Positions 1-10,488 of a DNA stretch of 64,000 nucleotides are shown one piece after another. Below the pieces are notes generated by a model. That model saw nothing but the letters and a program-made list of their open reading frames with translations, had not been told where the DNA came from and did not search any database. The stretch lies in NCBI RefSeq assembly GCF_901709675.1, contig NC_051090.1:10737342-10801341 (forward strand), read 5' to 3'. This DNA comes from Syngnathus acus (Eukaryota; Chordata; Actinopteri; Syngnathiformes; Syngnathidae). Each line of letters begins with the position of its first letter. Within the stretch, counting starts at the first letter, position 1. The translations under genes were made by a program, and so were the position numbers.

Positions 1-12
1 CATTAGCCACCC

Positions 13-60
13 GCAAACTCCCATGAGCCTCAGCTTGCAGACTCCCATGAGCCTCAGCAA
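13..60. repeat. 24-bp direct repeat, two copies
   Basis: Two adjacent 24-base units (13-36 and 37-60) share the core ACTCCCATGAGCCTCAGC and differ at only two or three positions. This is a local tandem duplication with no evident coding role. Confidence 0.85.
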
Positions 61-149
61 AGTGTCATGGCGGCCCCCTTTAAACAATCACGTTTCTCAA
101 ACTCTCTCCCATTAAAGTGATCAGAATCGGCTGATTTAACACATTGGTG

Positions 150-464
150 CTGCTTATTTATGATTCCGTTGGATATTGATCGGTAAACGTACTCGAAAAC
201 ATTAACGGAACAGCCTATTTTGAAATGAAATAGCCTCGCGGGTACAACAGCTATTCAGTGACGCCCCCTGACCACGGTTGCAATAATGCTGGGAAGCGAT
301 GCGACCTTGTAAACATTTTGGCAGAGCGCTGTGTACAACCAGTATGGATCAACAAATTCATCAATTGATCCATATATAAGGTGCTCTTCATTATAAGGCG
401 CACTGTGGTTTTTTGAGTAAATTTTAAGTTTTTAAGTGCGCCTAATAGTGCGGAAAATACGGTA
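150..464. mobile_element. End of a TIR DNA transposon (GGAAAATACGGTA family)
   Basis: The stretch ends at 452-464 with GGAAAATACGGTA, the terminus of a widespread fish non-autonomous DNA transposon. Just inside it are GGCGCAC and GTGCGCC motifs in inverted orientation (396-444), typical of that family's subterminal region. The opposite terminus was not found, so the left boundary is approximate and may lie outside the window. The family resembles, but is not the same as, the element at 59364-60546. The family assignment is from memory of similar fish repeats. Confidence 0.6.
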
Positions 465-1285
465 AATTTTTGGTAAGTAGACTTTATGTGACCTGAATTC
501 ACATGTATGCAACTTTCAAAAAAACAAGGAAAAAAAGGCTTTTTTTGGATGGAACGAATGTTTTCACTCTTCTCTTTCCGATTGTCTCCAACAAAAGAAG
601 CTGGCCGCAATCCAATTTGATGTTATATGTTATTCCTATTTCACAATAGATGTGCAAGAATGCCATCACTTTCTAGCATATGCTATTTTTGAAACTTGTG
701 AAAAACTAATTAAATTTCTGTCAGCAGGCTATTCAGTATGTGGAGATACTTAGAGTTGCTGAAAACCCCGAGGAAATATTCAGAGGGAAGAAATGACAGT
801 GAGCATCAAGAAAAATATTCATAGTCTTGAGAAGCAGCACCTGAGGAATCGGCTCTAAAACGTTTGCTAAAACCTCTTCAGAGCACCTGCGTGCTCCCCC
901 GTGGTTTGGCTAATGTGCTGATGCTCATTGTACTTCACAGACATTACATCAAGCAAAGAGACTCCAATTTATTTAGTCATCACTTAATTACAGGAAGGTC
1001 CCGCGGGCTTTGCTTGCAAAATCAAACTAAGACTAATGTTTAGAAAACGACCCTGAATTGTTTGAATGGTAATCGTGTGTTCACATCAACGGAAGTCAGG
1101 GAATTAAGTTTTGAAATAGAAATTTCAAAAATGTTGAAATGGTTGAAGGACCCACACCAACATGCTATTCTCAATTGTGTTGAATATGAAAATATGAAAA
1201 GTGGTTTTATTCAGCAGTAAATGCTAGCGTTTTAATAAGCTCACACTTGTGCTGCAGCTCTGGTGTGAAGATTGCTCCTAAAATA

Positions 1286-1325
1286 TGTATTTATTTATTT
1301 ATTTACATATTTATTTATTTATTTG
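1286..1325. repeat. (ATTT)n microsatellite, interrupted
   Basis: Two runs of the tetranucleotide ATTT are separated by ACAT. It is a simple AT-rich repeat. Confidence 0.9.
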
Positions 1326-1942
1326 AAATAGTTGCTCCAAAGTCACTAAATATGATGCCAATCACTGGCCACAGTGAAGACAAGTCGTGTTTGTTTGAGT
1401 GCACGGCAGAGCGGCCCCCGTCCGCCAGCCAGCCCAGCTCCATCCTCTTGTCTTGATCCGACTCGTGCCCGATATCAAGCGAGACAGATTGCATTGAGTG
1501 AATTTAATTTGGACCAATTCACAATCTTTTACTTTTTAGGCTGACTTTTCCTTGTAATATCATGACTATTAATCACTGCCACATTGTGCTAATCTGGAGG
1601 GCTTCAAACACAACCTTGCAGCTGACAGAATCCTATCAGGGGACTTGCTGATCATGTGGAGTAATAAGTACTAAGAGATCTCTAATCACTTGCCCACATA
1701 ATAAGACTATTAATCTTGCCGCCCACACTGCTCAACTACCTTTTGCCAGGGAGGGAAACATAAAACCGCTTCGACGCAAGCCCCGATCAACGACACCGTA
1801 AAACATCTGTCAGCTCCAGACAGTTAGTTACGTGGCTCTTGGTTCCCGGCATCTCGGGCGACATCATTCCAAGCGATTCTTGACATCATCTTCACTCATT
1901 TGAACACGGTGCCGCCGCCATGCTGTCAGGACAGCCGTACAA

Positions 1943-1958
1943 ATGCAAATAATTAATT
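1943..1958 (+). promoter_or_regulatory. POU octamer followed by a homeodomain-type site (candidate)
   Basis: A perfect octamer ATGCAAAT (1943-1950) is followed directly by AATTAATT (1951-1958). Paired POU and homeodomain motifs are common in neural enhancers, and the site lies in the inferred brinp3 intron. Both motifs are short and AT-rich and could occur by chance. No conservation data are available. Confidence 0.25.
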
Positions 1959-2606
1959 TGAGCATTTGACGGGACGACTCCATGAAAAAGTGATACCCAC
2001 TTTTTTCATCTGCAAGTCATTTTTGCGAGATTGGCATCTTGTGAGTGGTGGCTGTGATAAAACTTTGCTGTATAACAAGAGGCAAATAATAATCGGGCAC
2101 GTCTTCTCCGCCGCGTGTCGTGATCAAAGACATATTGTCGTCTGGCTGTTTGGTCTGTACGTCATCTGATTGTCAAACACAATAAGCACATGCGCAACAC
2201 TGAAGGAATACAAGAAAAAAGATGAGCATCTGGGAAGACTCAAGGCGCTAATGGTATCTGTTGTTACCATAACCTTGAGAGTTGGATAATGTTTCACAAT
2301 ATTTTTACAACTCAGCATCATGAATTTTAACAATAGTATGGTTCATTTTCTTCCGTAAATGTACATTTCTTGACTTCGAAGTTTGAACGGGCTGAAATAT
2401 TTTTAGTGCAAATCTAAAAGTCTGACTGCTAAGAAACAAACTGACTTGGGGAAACTTCTTGTTTCCACTCTCAATGCTGATCAAAGCAAATTTACTGCTG
2501 GCGGTGTCTTCAATGTTGGAAGCTCCATTGATCACTGCCTCATTTGCAAGAAAGGCTAATTAATGTGATGATTGGGGAAATCCTGGTTAGACTGCAAGCA
2601 CTTGCA

Positions 2607-2612
2607 ACTCAC
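2607..2612 (-). other. Splice donor of the brinp3 first coding exon
   Basis: On the minus strand the exon reads ...ATATACAG followed by GTGAGT, a full-consensus donor. The codon for the arginine after Lys-Ile-Tyr is split after its second base, so the intron is phase 2. In the BRINP proteins as I know them, the next residues are Glu-Phe, which fits a splice here. Confidence 0.85.
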
Positions 2613-2827
2613 CTGTATATCTTGTATCTGGTGGAGAAGCCTTGCCTGTTCTTCTCCACAAAGTCGATGTACTCCGGGGAGTGGTGGAAGGGCCCCTTGT
2701 CAGACAGCAGCCAGTCTAAGGGGCCGCCGGGCTTGTCGTTTGGCAGCGGAGCTATTGCCGCCGCTCGCGCGGAGCCTAAACATTGCCAGCAGAGGAGGCC
2801 GAGGCTGAAGATGGGCCATCGAGCCAT
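2613..2827 (-). CDS. brinp3: BRINP family protein (BRINP3-like), first coding exon, partial
   Basis: This exon encodes 71 complete codons plus two bases. The first ~24 residues look like a signal peptide: MARW, then a Leu/Cys/Ile-rich core (SLGLLCW), then an Ala-rich segment that would suit signal peptidase. The following residues, about 35-71, contain [13 protein letters not shown] and [11 protein letters not shown], hallmark N-terminal sequences of BRINP proteins. These are secreted or ER-luminal neural proteins that carry a MACPF domain further on and are linked to restraint of neuronal proliferation. The LLSDKGPF and [10 protein letters not shown] wording fits BRINP3 better than BRINP1 (ISDRGPF, GFTTRYKIYR) or BRINP2 (LTDRGPF, GFTTRYRIYR). 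The start at 2827 was chosen because the signal peptide begins there, although the frame stays open upstream to 2935. The remaining exons are off the left edge. The paralogue among fish brinp3 copies cannot be decided from one exon. Confidence 0.85.
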
Positions 2828-2874
2828 CAGAGATGAAAGGAGCTGCGGAGGGTCGAGGCGGCGGCTGCTGCTGG
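2828..2874 (-). other. Candidate 5'UTR part of brinp3 exon 2
   Basis: On the minus strand a pyrimidine-rich tract followed by CTGCAG (about 2875-2895) makes a good acceptor 47 bases before the start codon. Human BRINP3, from memory, has its start codon in exon 2 after a non-coding exon 1, so a splice here is plausible. The alternative is that this sequence continues an unspliced first exon. RNA-seq would settle it. Confidence 0.45.
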
Positions 2875-5800
2875 CTGCAGAGGAGGAGACGGCGGTCGGC
2901 GGGGGGTCATTAATGGCCACGCTCTCTTTTTGCAAGCTGGCTCCTCCACTGCTCTCGCAAAAAGTCCCGCATCACCTCAAGACCCCGAAGCACCTAAATG
3001 GAAGAGATTCAGATCAAGAACAAGATCAGATATCAACTCTATTGAGCTGATGAGTTTCCAATAAATGTATAGCTTGTTCATGAAAAATGATGAGAATTAA
3101 AATGAAAGTGGAGGAATTTCCGACCACCCACTGGTGGCTCGTTCGTGTCTTCTCTTTTATCCAGCAGCTTAAGCAACCTTTCACACCCTTTCTCCTTGAC
3201 TGGCACATTGCACGGCAACGTGCGTGTTGCAGTGAGGCGTTAAGGCCCGTTATTTTCCAGTATTCAGCTAACAATCTATCAAGTGAACTCAGGCATGTGA
3301 CTGCCAAAAGTCATTACCCTCACAAAAAAAAAAAAACAGGCAATGTGGAGGGACAGCATCAAGTTTGCGATAGATTGAAGAGCAGAAACGGTGTGCCGTA
3401 TCTTTGCAGTCAAAAAACAGAATTGGGAATTTTGGGATTGCCGCACGTGCATTTTCATGCATTCACATCCCTCATAGGTACTTGTCGTGATTCTATAAGA
3501 AAGTGTTGAGAAGCATTTTTTCCCCCATTTTTTTGGGGGGGGTCAAAGATGCCAAAGATAGTTTTGGAGTCATAATTTATGCATATTAAATGAAGCCACT
3601 ACTTGCAAAAGTAGGAAGGAAAGAAGGCAACTGATGATTTTTGGATGAGCTTATCAAAGCAGAGACAAGTGAAGCTTCAACCCCCGAGCTCTTCACACTG
3701 GAAGGAAAATAAAAGCAACGGCATTGCATTGGATAGAAGTCGCCTATGCAACATTAGCAGCCTTGAAAACAAAGACCAAAAATAGCGACCAGCTTTGCCA
3801 TTCTCTTTTGACTCATTTGTTTGCACACACATCCTTTAGCAAAAGCTGTGCTCATTTTATCAACGTTCAGTAGTTTATCTCCAAAAGTGAAATGTGCATC
3901 TCAGGAGACATTTAAGCTCAAGCTTTACACATTCCTTCTGCTCAGCAAGTGGGGCAGCACTTTGCAAAACACGACACCCCCTGCTATTAGCAATGAATTC
4001 ATTTTTGGGCCATCGGCTGGATCGTTGCTACGTTCTAAAAGCGCCAGCGTCCGTTCTGACTAAATCCCACGTCAAGGTTGCAGGTGAGGTACGGATCATG
4101 CCGTGTCAAGAGTAGTGCGGCGTGTTAACTTTGCAACACAACATGGCGGTCGTAGGAAAGGACTCGCTAATCCTATAATCTTGCTGCTGACGGTCTAGTA
4201 AGGGGATGAAGGCGATGGTGGATGGAGAACAGTCTACGCCGTCTTTTCCATCCCCCAAACACCTTCGTCGTCATTTGTTCTCTTCATCCCTCGTCAAGCC
4301 ACCCACTTGTGTCCTCCTCTGCCTTCTGGAATATCTCTAAATCCCCCTGCCGCCAACTCACATCCTGCATTTTTTTTGTGGCGGTCCGGTCGGCAAACAT
4401 TCATCATCGTCAGACAGGTCCGTGCCAGCGTCATAATCACATTATCTCCCGACAAAGCCGTGCGCTCAGCCTTTGTTGTCAGATGCTCGAATGATATCAG
4501 ATACACGAGCGTGGCGCTTTGCAAGGGCACAATATGTCACTATTTAAATTGCATGCAAAATGATTTTCAGCATACAATTTCGAAAGTGTTCCCACGTGTG
4601 CCGCATTCACACAATTTCAAAACATTCACTTCAATATTGGGCAATTCAACGCTTGACATTTTCAATTCAGGCAGTCAGAGAAGCGGGCACCACTTTTCAC
4701 TTTTTGTTGGCCTATTTACAAAATGTAATGAAGATTTTTAAATCGCAAAAAAAGTGAAATAGAAGGAAGGGGACTAAGAGTAACTCACTGTTTGCACCGA
4801 TTACATTGGTTGACTTGAAACGAATACCTGCAAAATGAACTTCTTGCAGCCGTTCCTCTTTTTTTTCGTGTTACTCCCCAAATGTCAGGTTTCCTCCAGC
4901 GATTTGGTTGCCAACTGCCTCGTTGGAGCTTGACTCTCACATTTTCGAAGACACGGCGCGTTGATGAGAAACGGGAATTCCCAGGCCTCATCTTTCTTGA
5001 GAATTGCAGCAGCCATTTCATTGGAGATGCTGACAAACCAAAACATTCAACATCTGCTCCATATATTGTTGGATGCCAAGCTGGCACCTGCCTGATTGCA
5101 ATGTGTGTGCATGTGGGACATAACAATGATTGTGAGATATCAGACCTCAGGCCAAAACAAATCTTCGAGCAAGTACGTTTTAAGATAACGAGCTTTTTGT
5201 TGACCGACTATGATCAAACCATTCAGCGTGGATGTGCTGCCATGTGGCAAAGGCTGGACTTGCACATGGTGGCCTACTTGAAATACAAAACCGGGTCAAC
5301 GCACCAGGCTACTTCCTGTACGTTCGCTTAGCAGCCAGCATCAAATATGAGCAAACACTCATCTCTGCCCTGAGGTGGCTATTGTGAAAACCAAATTCAG
5401 TATTAGTCTCAGCGTCATAGGTCAGATGGTGTGTGTGTGTTACGAGTGTGTCCCCGTCACAAAAGCGTAAACGACGCTTTGCTGGCGATTATAGATCATT
5501 CACCGCTGGTACAAATCTATGTGTAGACAGTGACAGAAGTTGTGCACTTCTTTGGGAGATTGCAGACATGATTAAAACATTTCATTAGAATTCTTCCAAC
5601 AGGATCCACTTTGTAAGTTGACTGCGAGCAAAGCCCAAAACCGTTGTAAAAAAAAAAAGAAGCAGAACAGGAACTGATAAAACTTTACATCTTCCCTTGT
5701 GTGCTGACTAATGAGTTTTTTTTTTTTTGGTCCTAATTAACCCAGTTATCTTTCCGGCAACAACCGTCGACAATAGCTCACATGGCAGTGCCCAGGGTAA

Positions 5801-8800
5801 AACCGCGTTTGTTGCTTTGTAATATGGCTGCCAGTCGCATTCATCCGGCTGTCTCATAAACAAATACAAAGAAAGAGCTCCCGCCGTGTCTCGGGAGAAA
5901 GACATCAAAGATAAAATTGTCACTGTGTGGAGGCGGCGCATGAAGCTTCATGAATAAACATGGAAAGATCTGATATCTACGAGCAGGATGAAAAAGACGT
6001 GGACGGCAATTTGTATGTGGCAGGACTTTCCCAGGCCCAATGCGGAGACACTGCTAATAAGAGCCCCGATGGACGCGGCGCAAAGGAGGCACGCTAACAT
6101 GCGGTCGCCAGGGATGCTCATCCGACGACGGCATCAAACGCTCCAAAGTTGACTCTCTAGCTGATGCAATTACCTAAAGTCGTCACCCATGAGGTGAATT
6201 GCTCCAGTTTTCCAAGTATCAGCAAATCGATCAAACGATCCTTACTCGATTTAATGAACCATTCGCAATTTCACAGTCCTGGTAGTCTTCCGTATAACGG
6301 TTTCATATCGTTCAATACAGAGCTCTTAAAAAAAGTGGGACAATGTTAAGATTGATTGAACGTGTTGGGTGGGATTGTGTGGTGCAGTTGCAACAAAATG
6401 AGAAGTATAAAAACGGCAAGTCTTGTCGGTGCGATGGTAAAATTGTATTGGCAAAAGTTAACTTTCAATCTCTAGGGTCATACCAGCTAAATGTGGTGGA
6501 ATGAAATTTCATTTTGTTCTAGGCCATCTGCATTATTTTGTTTTTGCGTGTGCCTTTGAAAAATTTCGATTGAAATAAAATTGTTTGAATGTATATTCTC
6601 ACTTTGACTTTGCATTTGATTTTCAAGTTACAAAATCAATGACAACAAAACACCTCATCTCCACCAGTCCTAAAATATTACCTTCATCTTTAGAAAAAAA
6701 AAACTCCCAAAGCAACTTGGTACAGGTGTGAACGTTTGAATTGCCACTCAGGCAACAAATGTTTCTGAATTATTTTGTGAGCTTCAAGCAAGCTCTCATC
6801 CGCTCGGGAGTATCACTTTATGATTTTCAATCTTCAAAAAGTATGAAGTATGAAATCCGGATATGTGCAGACAAACGCCTACAACTGGGTGACAAGATAA
6901 CATCCAAGTGTTCATCAAAGTAAACTCCTAGCAATGCTGCCGCAGCCTTGAATAAACAAACGAGGGAAGGCAAAATAACCACATTGCTTTCTTGCTCTTG
7001 ACCACCGTTTGAACACTGTGGCAGAAAAACATTGGTCTAATTATCGGGCAATGTTAAGGTGACGATTTTATTTTTCAGTCCCTCGGATGATTTGTTTGGC
7101 ACAGTTATGGGGGGGGGTGGATGTCTTTGCTTGCGCCATCTTGTGGTCCTGTCCCGGATTCTCCCATCTTGCTAACAAGCAGCGTGCATATCCGTGTTGA
7201 TGAATTATTGCGGGTGTTGCTAGATTGCTGCTAGCTGCAGGGAATCAACCCTGAAGTCCTGAGGGTTAGCCTTGTAAATATTAGAAATAAAAAATTCAAA
7301 TGTTGACCTCCCGGCCAATCTTGGAGAAGTTGGTACGAGTTACTCAAATGGCTGCCTCTTCGTGTTCGCGCATATTTTCATCTTGTCTTTTCAGAGGCGT
7401 GAAAATGAATTTGTGGAATACATTTTATTGAGTGACGCCATCTTTTTCAGCTTGTACAGAGTCAATTCCGACCCAGCATTCAATTAGCAGTCACCCAAGA
7501 GAGACATTTTCCTTTAATTCCCCGTGCACTCGCTCGAGAGACGCCATTTCAACACCCAAGTCAATCCCAAATCCCCAAATGTCTTATTTGAATTTGCAAA
7601 TGTTTTGGTTCTTCTTAAGCCCAAATCGTTTCTGGCTTTTCATTGCCCCGCTTCCAAATCTTTTCAAGACGGAAGACAAACTTTTTAATTTGCTCATTAT
7701 CATAATATAATGGGCTGCAGATAAAGAGCGCAGCAGTGAAATACTACCAATCTACTGGTATTTCTTTCCCTCTTTTCATCCTTGTATTTGTGTTTCTTTA
7801 TCTTCCTATGGCAGGCTTATTACGACTCCCACGTGCCAGTAAATGACTTTACGGCATTGCGCACTGGTATCTCTCGCAGCATGCGTTTAGGTTTTTCCAC
7901 ATCAAAGTTTGTTTACAGATCTTTGCTCCGCATATGTGGGAATAAGCTTTTGGTTTGGTGACACCACAGGGATCTTGCAGAGGTCTGCTAAATTCTCCGT
8001 ATGCGACGAGACGTGAGCTGGAACTGTTGGATCTATAACAAACTCGATCAAGTAAGGCTGCTGGCCTTGGTGCTAGCACGACTAGAATTGATGATGATGA
8101 TGAACCATCTGCACAACAGTGCTTTGAAAAAAAAAAGAGCATCATGTCAAAATATGCTCTCGCTTGATTTTCATTGTGCCTTTTCCAAAGCAGTTATGAC
8201 TGGAAGGTGATTTGTTTGTTCTCTTCCCCTTTGTTAGTCTGTCTTTAGCCATCAGCCAGACATATCACGGTAAACTGTGAGAGCGACAAGGCCTCAGCGT
8301 TGTGAGTCAAAAGTGATCTCCGATCTCAGCTCAGTTCATGCGCTGGGCCATCAGTACATCACCGCATGCAAAACGTGTTCATCTCGGTGGCAACCTGAGC
8401 GCCTCGTGTGGGGCGGCAGGCCGCTTGCGGGCGAGACATATTCATCACTTCATGAGATGAGACAGTGTGCCTTTCAGGCTCGGACACGGTCAGGTTCACC
8501 AGTCTGCCGGGATGGATGAGGACGCAGCTGAACGGTGGCCCAATAAACAGTCTGACGACGCTTGGCCACCTCGACCTAAAATTGGCAAGTGGCCGTGAAA
8601 ATTACACCTGTGATAGAGTGTCTTCCATGGGAAAATTATACTCCAGAACCAACCTAAATATGTTGCTTTCACCAAAAGTTCCAATTCCACATATTGCAGC
8701 TCGTCCAGCCGAGCAATTGAAATTGAAATAGTATTGCTTACTTTTAGGACCTTTGGCTCATTAGCAGATTGACACCTCAATGTTTCCACACCTTGTTGGA

Positions 8801-8976
8801 CTTGATATATAAATTAAAAAGATGAAAGAGTGGATCATGTAACGCAACATTGCAATGTCTTGACATGCTGTGAAATGTGTTGGAGGTGAGTGCAGCTAGC
8901 AGCTCACTCATTGATTTGTGTTATTGTTTTGCAGGAGAACGTGTGGGTGGGTGGGTTGTTTAGGGGAGGGGGCGGC

Positions 8977-8978
8977 TT

Positions 8979-9009
<31 letters not shown>

Positions 9010-9016
9010 GGGGGGG
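8977..9016. repeat. (GT)n followed by a 24-base G run
   Basis: A short GT repeat runs into 24 consecutive G residues (8993-9016). Just upstream, 8941-8975 holds several further GGG tracts. The stretch could form G-quadruplexes. Homopolymers of this length are also often miscounted in assemblies. Confidence 0.9.
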
Positions 9017-9211
9017 TCGGTCTGTGGGAAATTCTGCCCACCATGTGAAAACCTCTGGAAACATTTTAAACGCGTCACGGTTGGACAGATATTTGCTGTG
9101 AATGTTATCTGTTAAAACAACAAGTTGGCATTTTAAATGCATGCGGAATCTAATCGTTTTAAGCATCCAGCGTCCATACTAGACAACATTTAAACGAGTT
9201 CTGAAAGGAAC

Positions 9212-9217
9212 ACTCAC
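9212..9217 (-). other. Candidate splice donor of brinp3 exon 1
   Basis: On the minus strand CTGCG is followed by GTGAGT, a strong donor at the edge of a CpG-rich block and about 6.3 kb upstream of the candidate acceptor at 2875. It fits the expected non-coding first exon, but is not proven. Confidence 0.4.
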
Positions 9218-9990
9218 CGCAGGTTGGAGTAATCAGGTAAACTTTATTCTTCCCATGATATTATGCAGATGGATGTCGTCGCCTCTCAACTCATTTCACT
9301 CGACCTTGGTTCAGTGGTGCGAAAAAAAACTCCAAAATATGACTGGCAAGCACTTAGAGATCCGACGGGGTAAAGACGATCACGCACGCTGGTGTCTCCG
9401 ACTAATCCGTCGCGCGGTTATACACCAGCGAGAAACTTTGAGAAAACCGCCGCCCGCTGGGAGAAAGTCGCAGTTCCTCGAAGCACGAGCGTTGACCTTT
9501 CTATAATGACTTTACAAAATGATATCATCCGCCAGGCGACATAGTCAAGAGCAGAGCAAAGCGGAGGAGGGAGGGGGACAGACACGATCGAGCGCAAAGA
9601 TGACGGAGATGCGCTTCCGCGGGAAAGCGAGCCACAGATGTGGTGGAATCCGACTAGGCGGACGCTCTCCGAATGTGAAGGGCAAAATTCCACTTGACTT
9701 GCTCCGCAAGGAGGGATGGAAGCGCAGCAGCCGGAGAATGTGTGCACAAAAGACGGCTGCAGATGACAGCGAAGCGCGGATGACTCCGCTTCTCCCCCGT
9801 GCCCCTCTCTCTCACTTGGTCACATGTTCCACACACAAGTAGCCTTCTGTAAGAGCTGCCGGGAGGGGGGGGGGACTCGAACGTGGGCGACGTGGCGAGA
9901 ATGAGAGTAGGCAGTTTGTCAATGGTCTCGTGCGCCTTCCTTTCCACAAGACGCACTGGCGCGCAAAAAACTCAAATGACACCCTTGTCA
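9218..9990 (-). promoter_or_regulatory. CpG-rich block, candidate brinp3 promoter and 5'UTR exon
   Basis: Unlike the AT-rich surroundings, about 9360-9920 is dense in CpG and GC-rich words, as in CpG-island promoters. It lies 6.4-7.1 kb upstream of the brinp3 start codon on the coding strand and ends next to a GTGAGT donor. ORFs of about 100 codons here on both strands reflect the high GC and match nothing I know. No clear TATA box was found and the start site is undetermined. It could instead be an unrelated CpG island. Confidence 0.45.
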
Positions 9991-10445
9991 TAAAATTGAT
10001 GCCCCGAAAATTTCGCACTTATTCATCATTGCGCGGCTCGTTCAATAGCGGCCAAAAGGTTGGCTGCATTAAAGTCCTTCACAGCTCTGTATGTTTGGGT
10101 CCGGTCCTATTTGGTTTGCACTGAAGGATGAGGGGTGGGCGGAGGGTGAGCAGGATCCCTTCAAATGGCCATAAACCAGAAAGTGAATGAATAGACGCTG
10201 ACGTTTTTATAATGACTACAACAGGCATAATGAAGGCATCACAGTTAAACATGAAAAACTGTGCACTGAGTCCTGTTTTATTTCTATAAATGCATTCATC
10301 AAAACATGAGGTACATTTGAATTGGGCAGGAAGGCGCACCCCCCCTCCCCCCTCCATTTTCTATGAATTACACTTTGACTGCACAATGTACTCACTTCTA
10401 CAATCTGAGGAAAGCCCGATTTCTGTCCTTACTGTTGATGGTGAA

Positions 10446-10488
10446 TTGATGAAAGACCATTCCAGTTGGAGGAATGGTCTTTCATTAA
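10446..10488. repeat. Near-perfect inverted repeat, 18-bp stem and 7-base loop
   Basis: The left arm 10446-10463 pairs with 10471-10488 around a 7-base loop (10464-10470). Thirteen consecutive Watson-Crick pairs (GAAAGACCATTCC with its complement) are followed by five more pairs including one G-U. The stem is shorter than a typical microRNA precursor. No T-run terminator or SINE feature adjoins it. Confidence 0.9.

Larger units (their letters stand above)
465..2612 (-). other. Non-coding, inferred brinp3 intron downstream of the first coding exon
   Basis: No exon was recognised on either strand. The next BRINP coding exon, expected to begin with Glu-Phe-Gly-Arg-Trp, is absent here and so must lie left of the window. 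The stretch holds an (ATTT)n run and a homeodomain/POU-like site, annotated separately. The ORFs of up to about 76 codons look random. Confidence 0.6.
2875..9217 (-). other. Non-coding, inferred brinp3 intron 1
   Basis: No exon, RNA gene or recognisable transposon was found in these 6.3 kb. Short homopolymers occur, such as poly-A near 3324 and 5648, poly-T near 5717, and a T-to-G run near 3530. There is a short (GAT)n near 8090 and a G-rich tract at 8941-9016. Open frames of up to 149 codons show no protein similarity I recognise. The intron assignment depends on the proposed exon 1 at 9218. Confidence 0.4.

Noticed and set aside
2544-3050. 168-codon plus-strand ORF over the brinp3 exon
   Set aside because: Antisense shadow of the exon; the minus-strand peptide carries the family signature.
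4882-5331. 149-codon plus-strand ORF in the inferred brinp3 intron
   Set aside because: Composition looks random, no recognisable motif, and no matching splice sites were noted.
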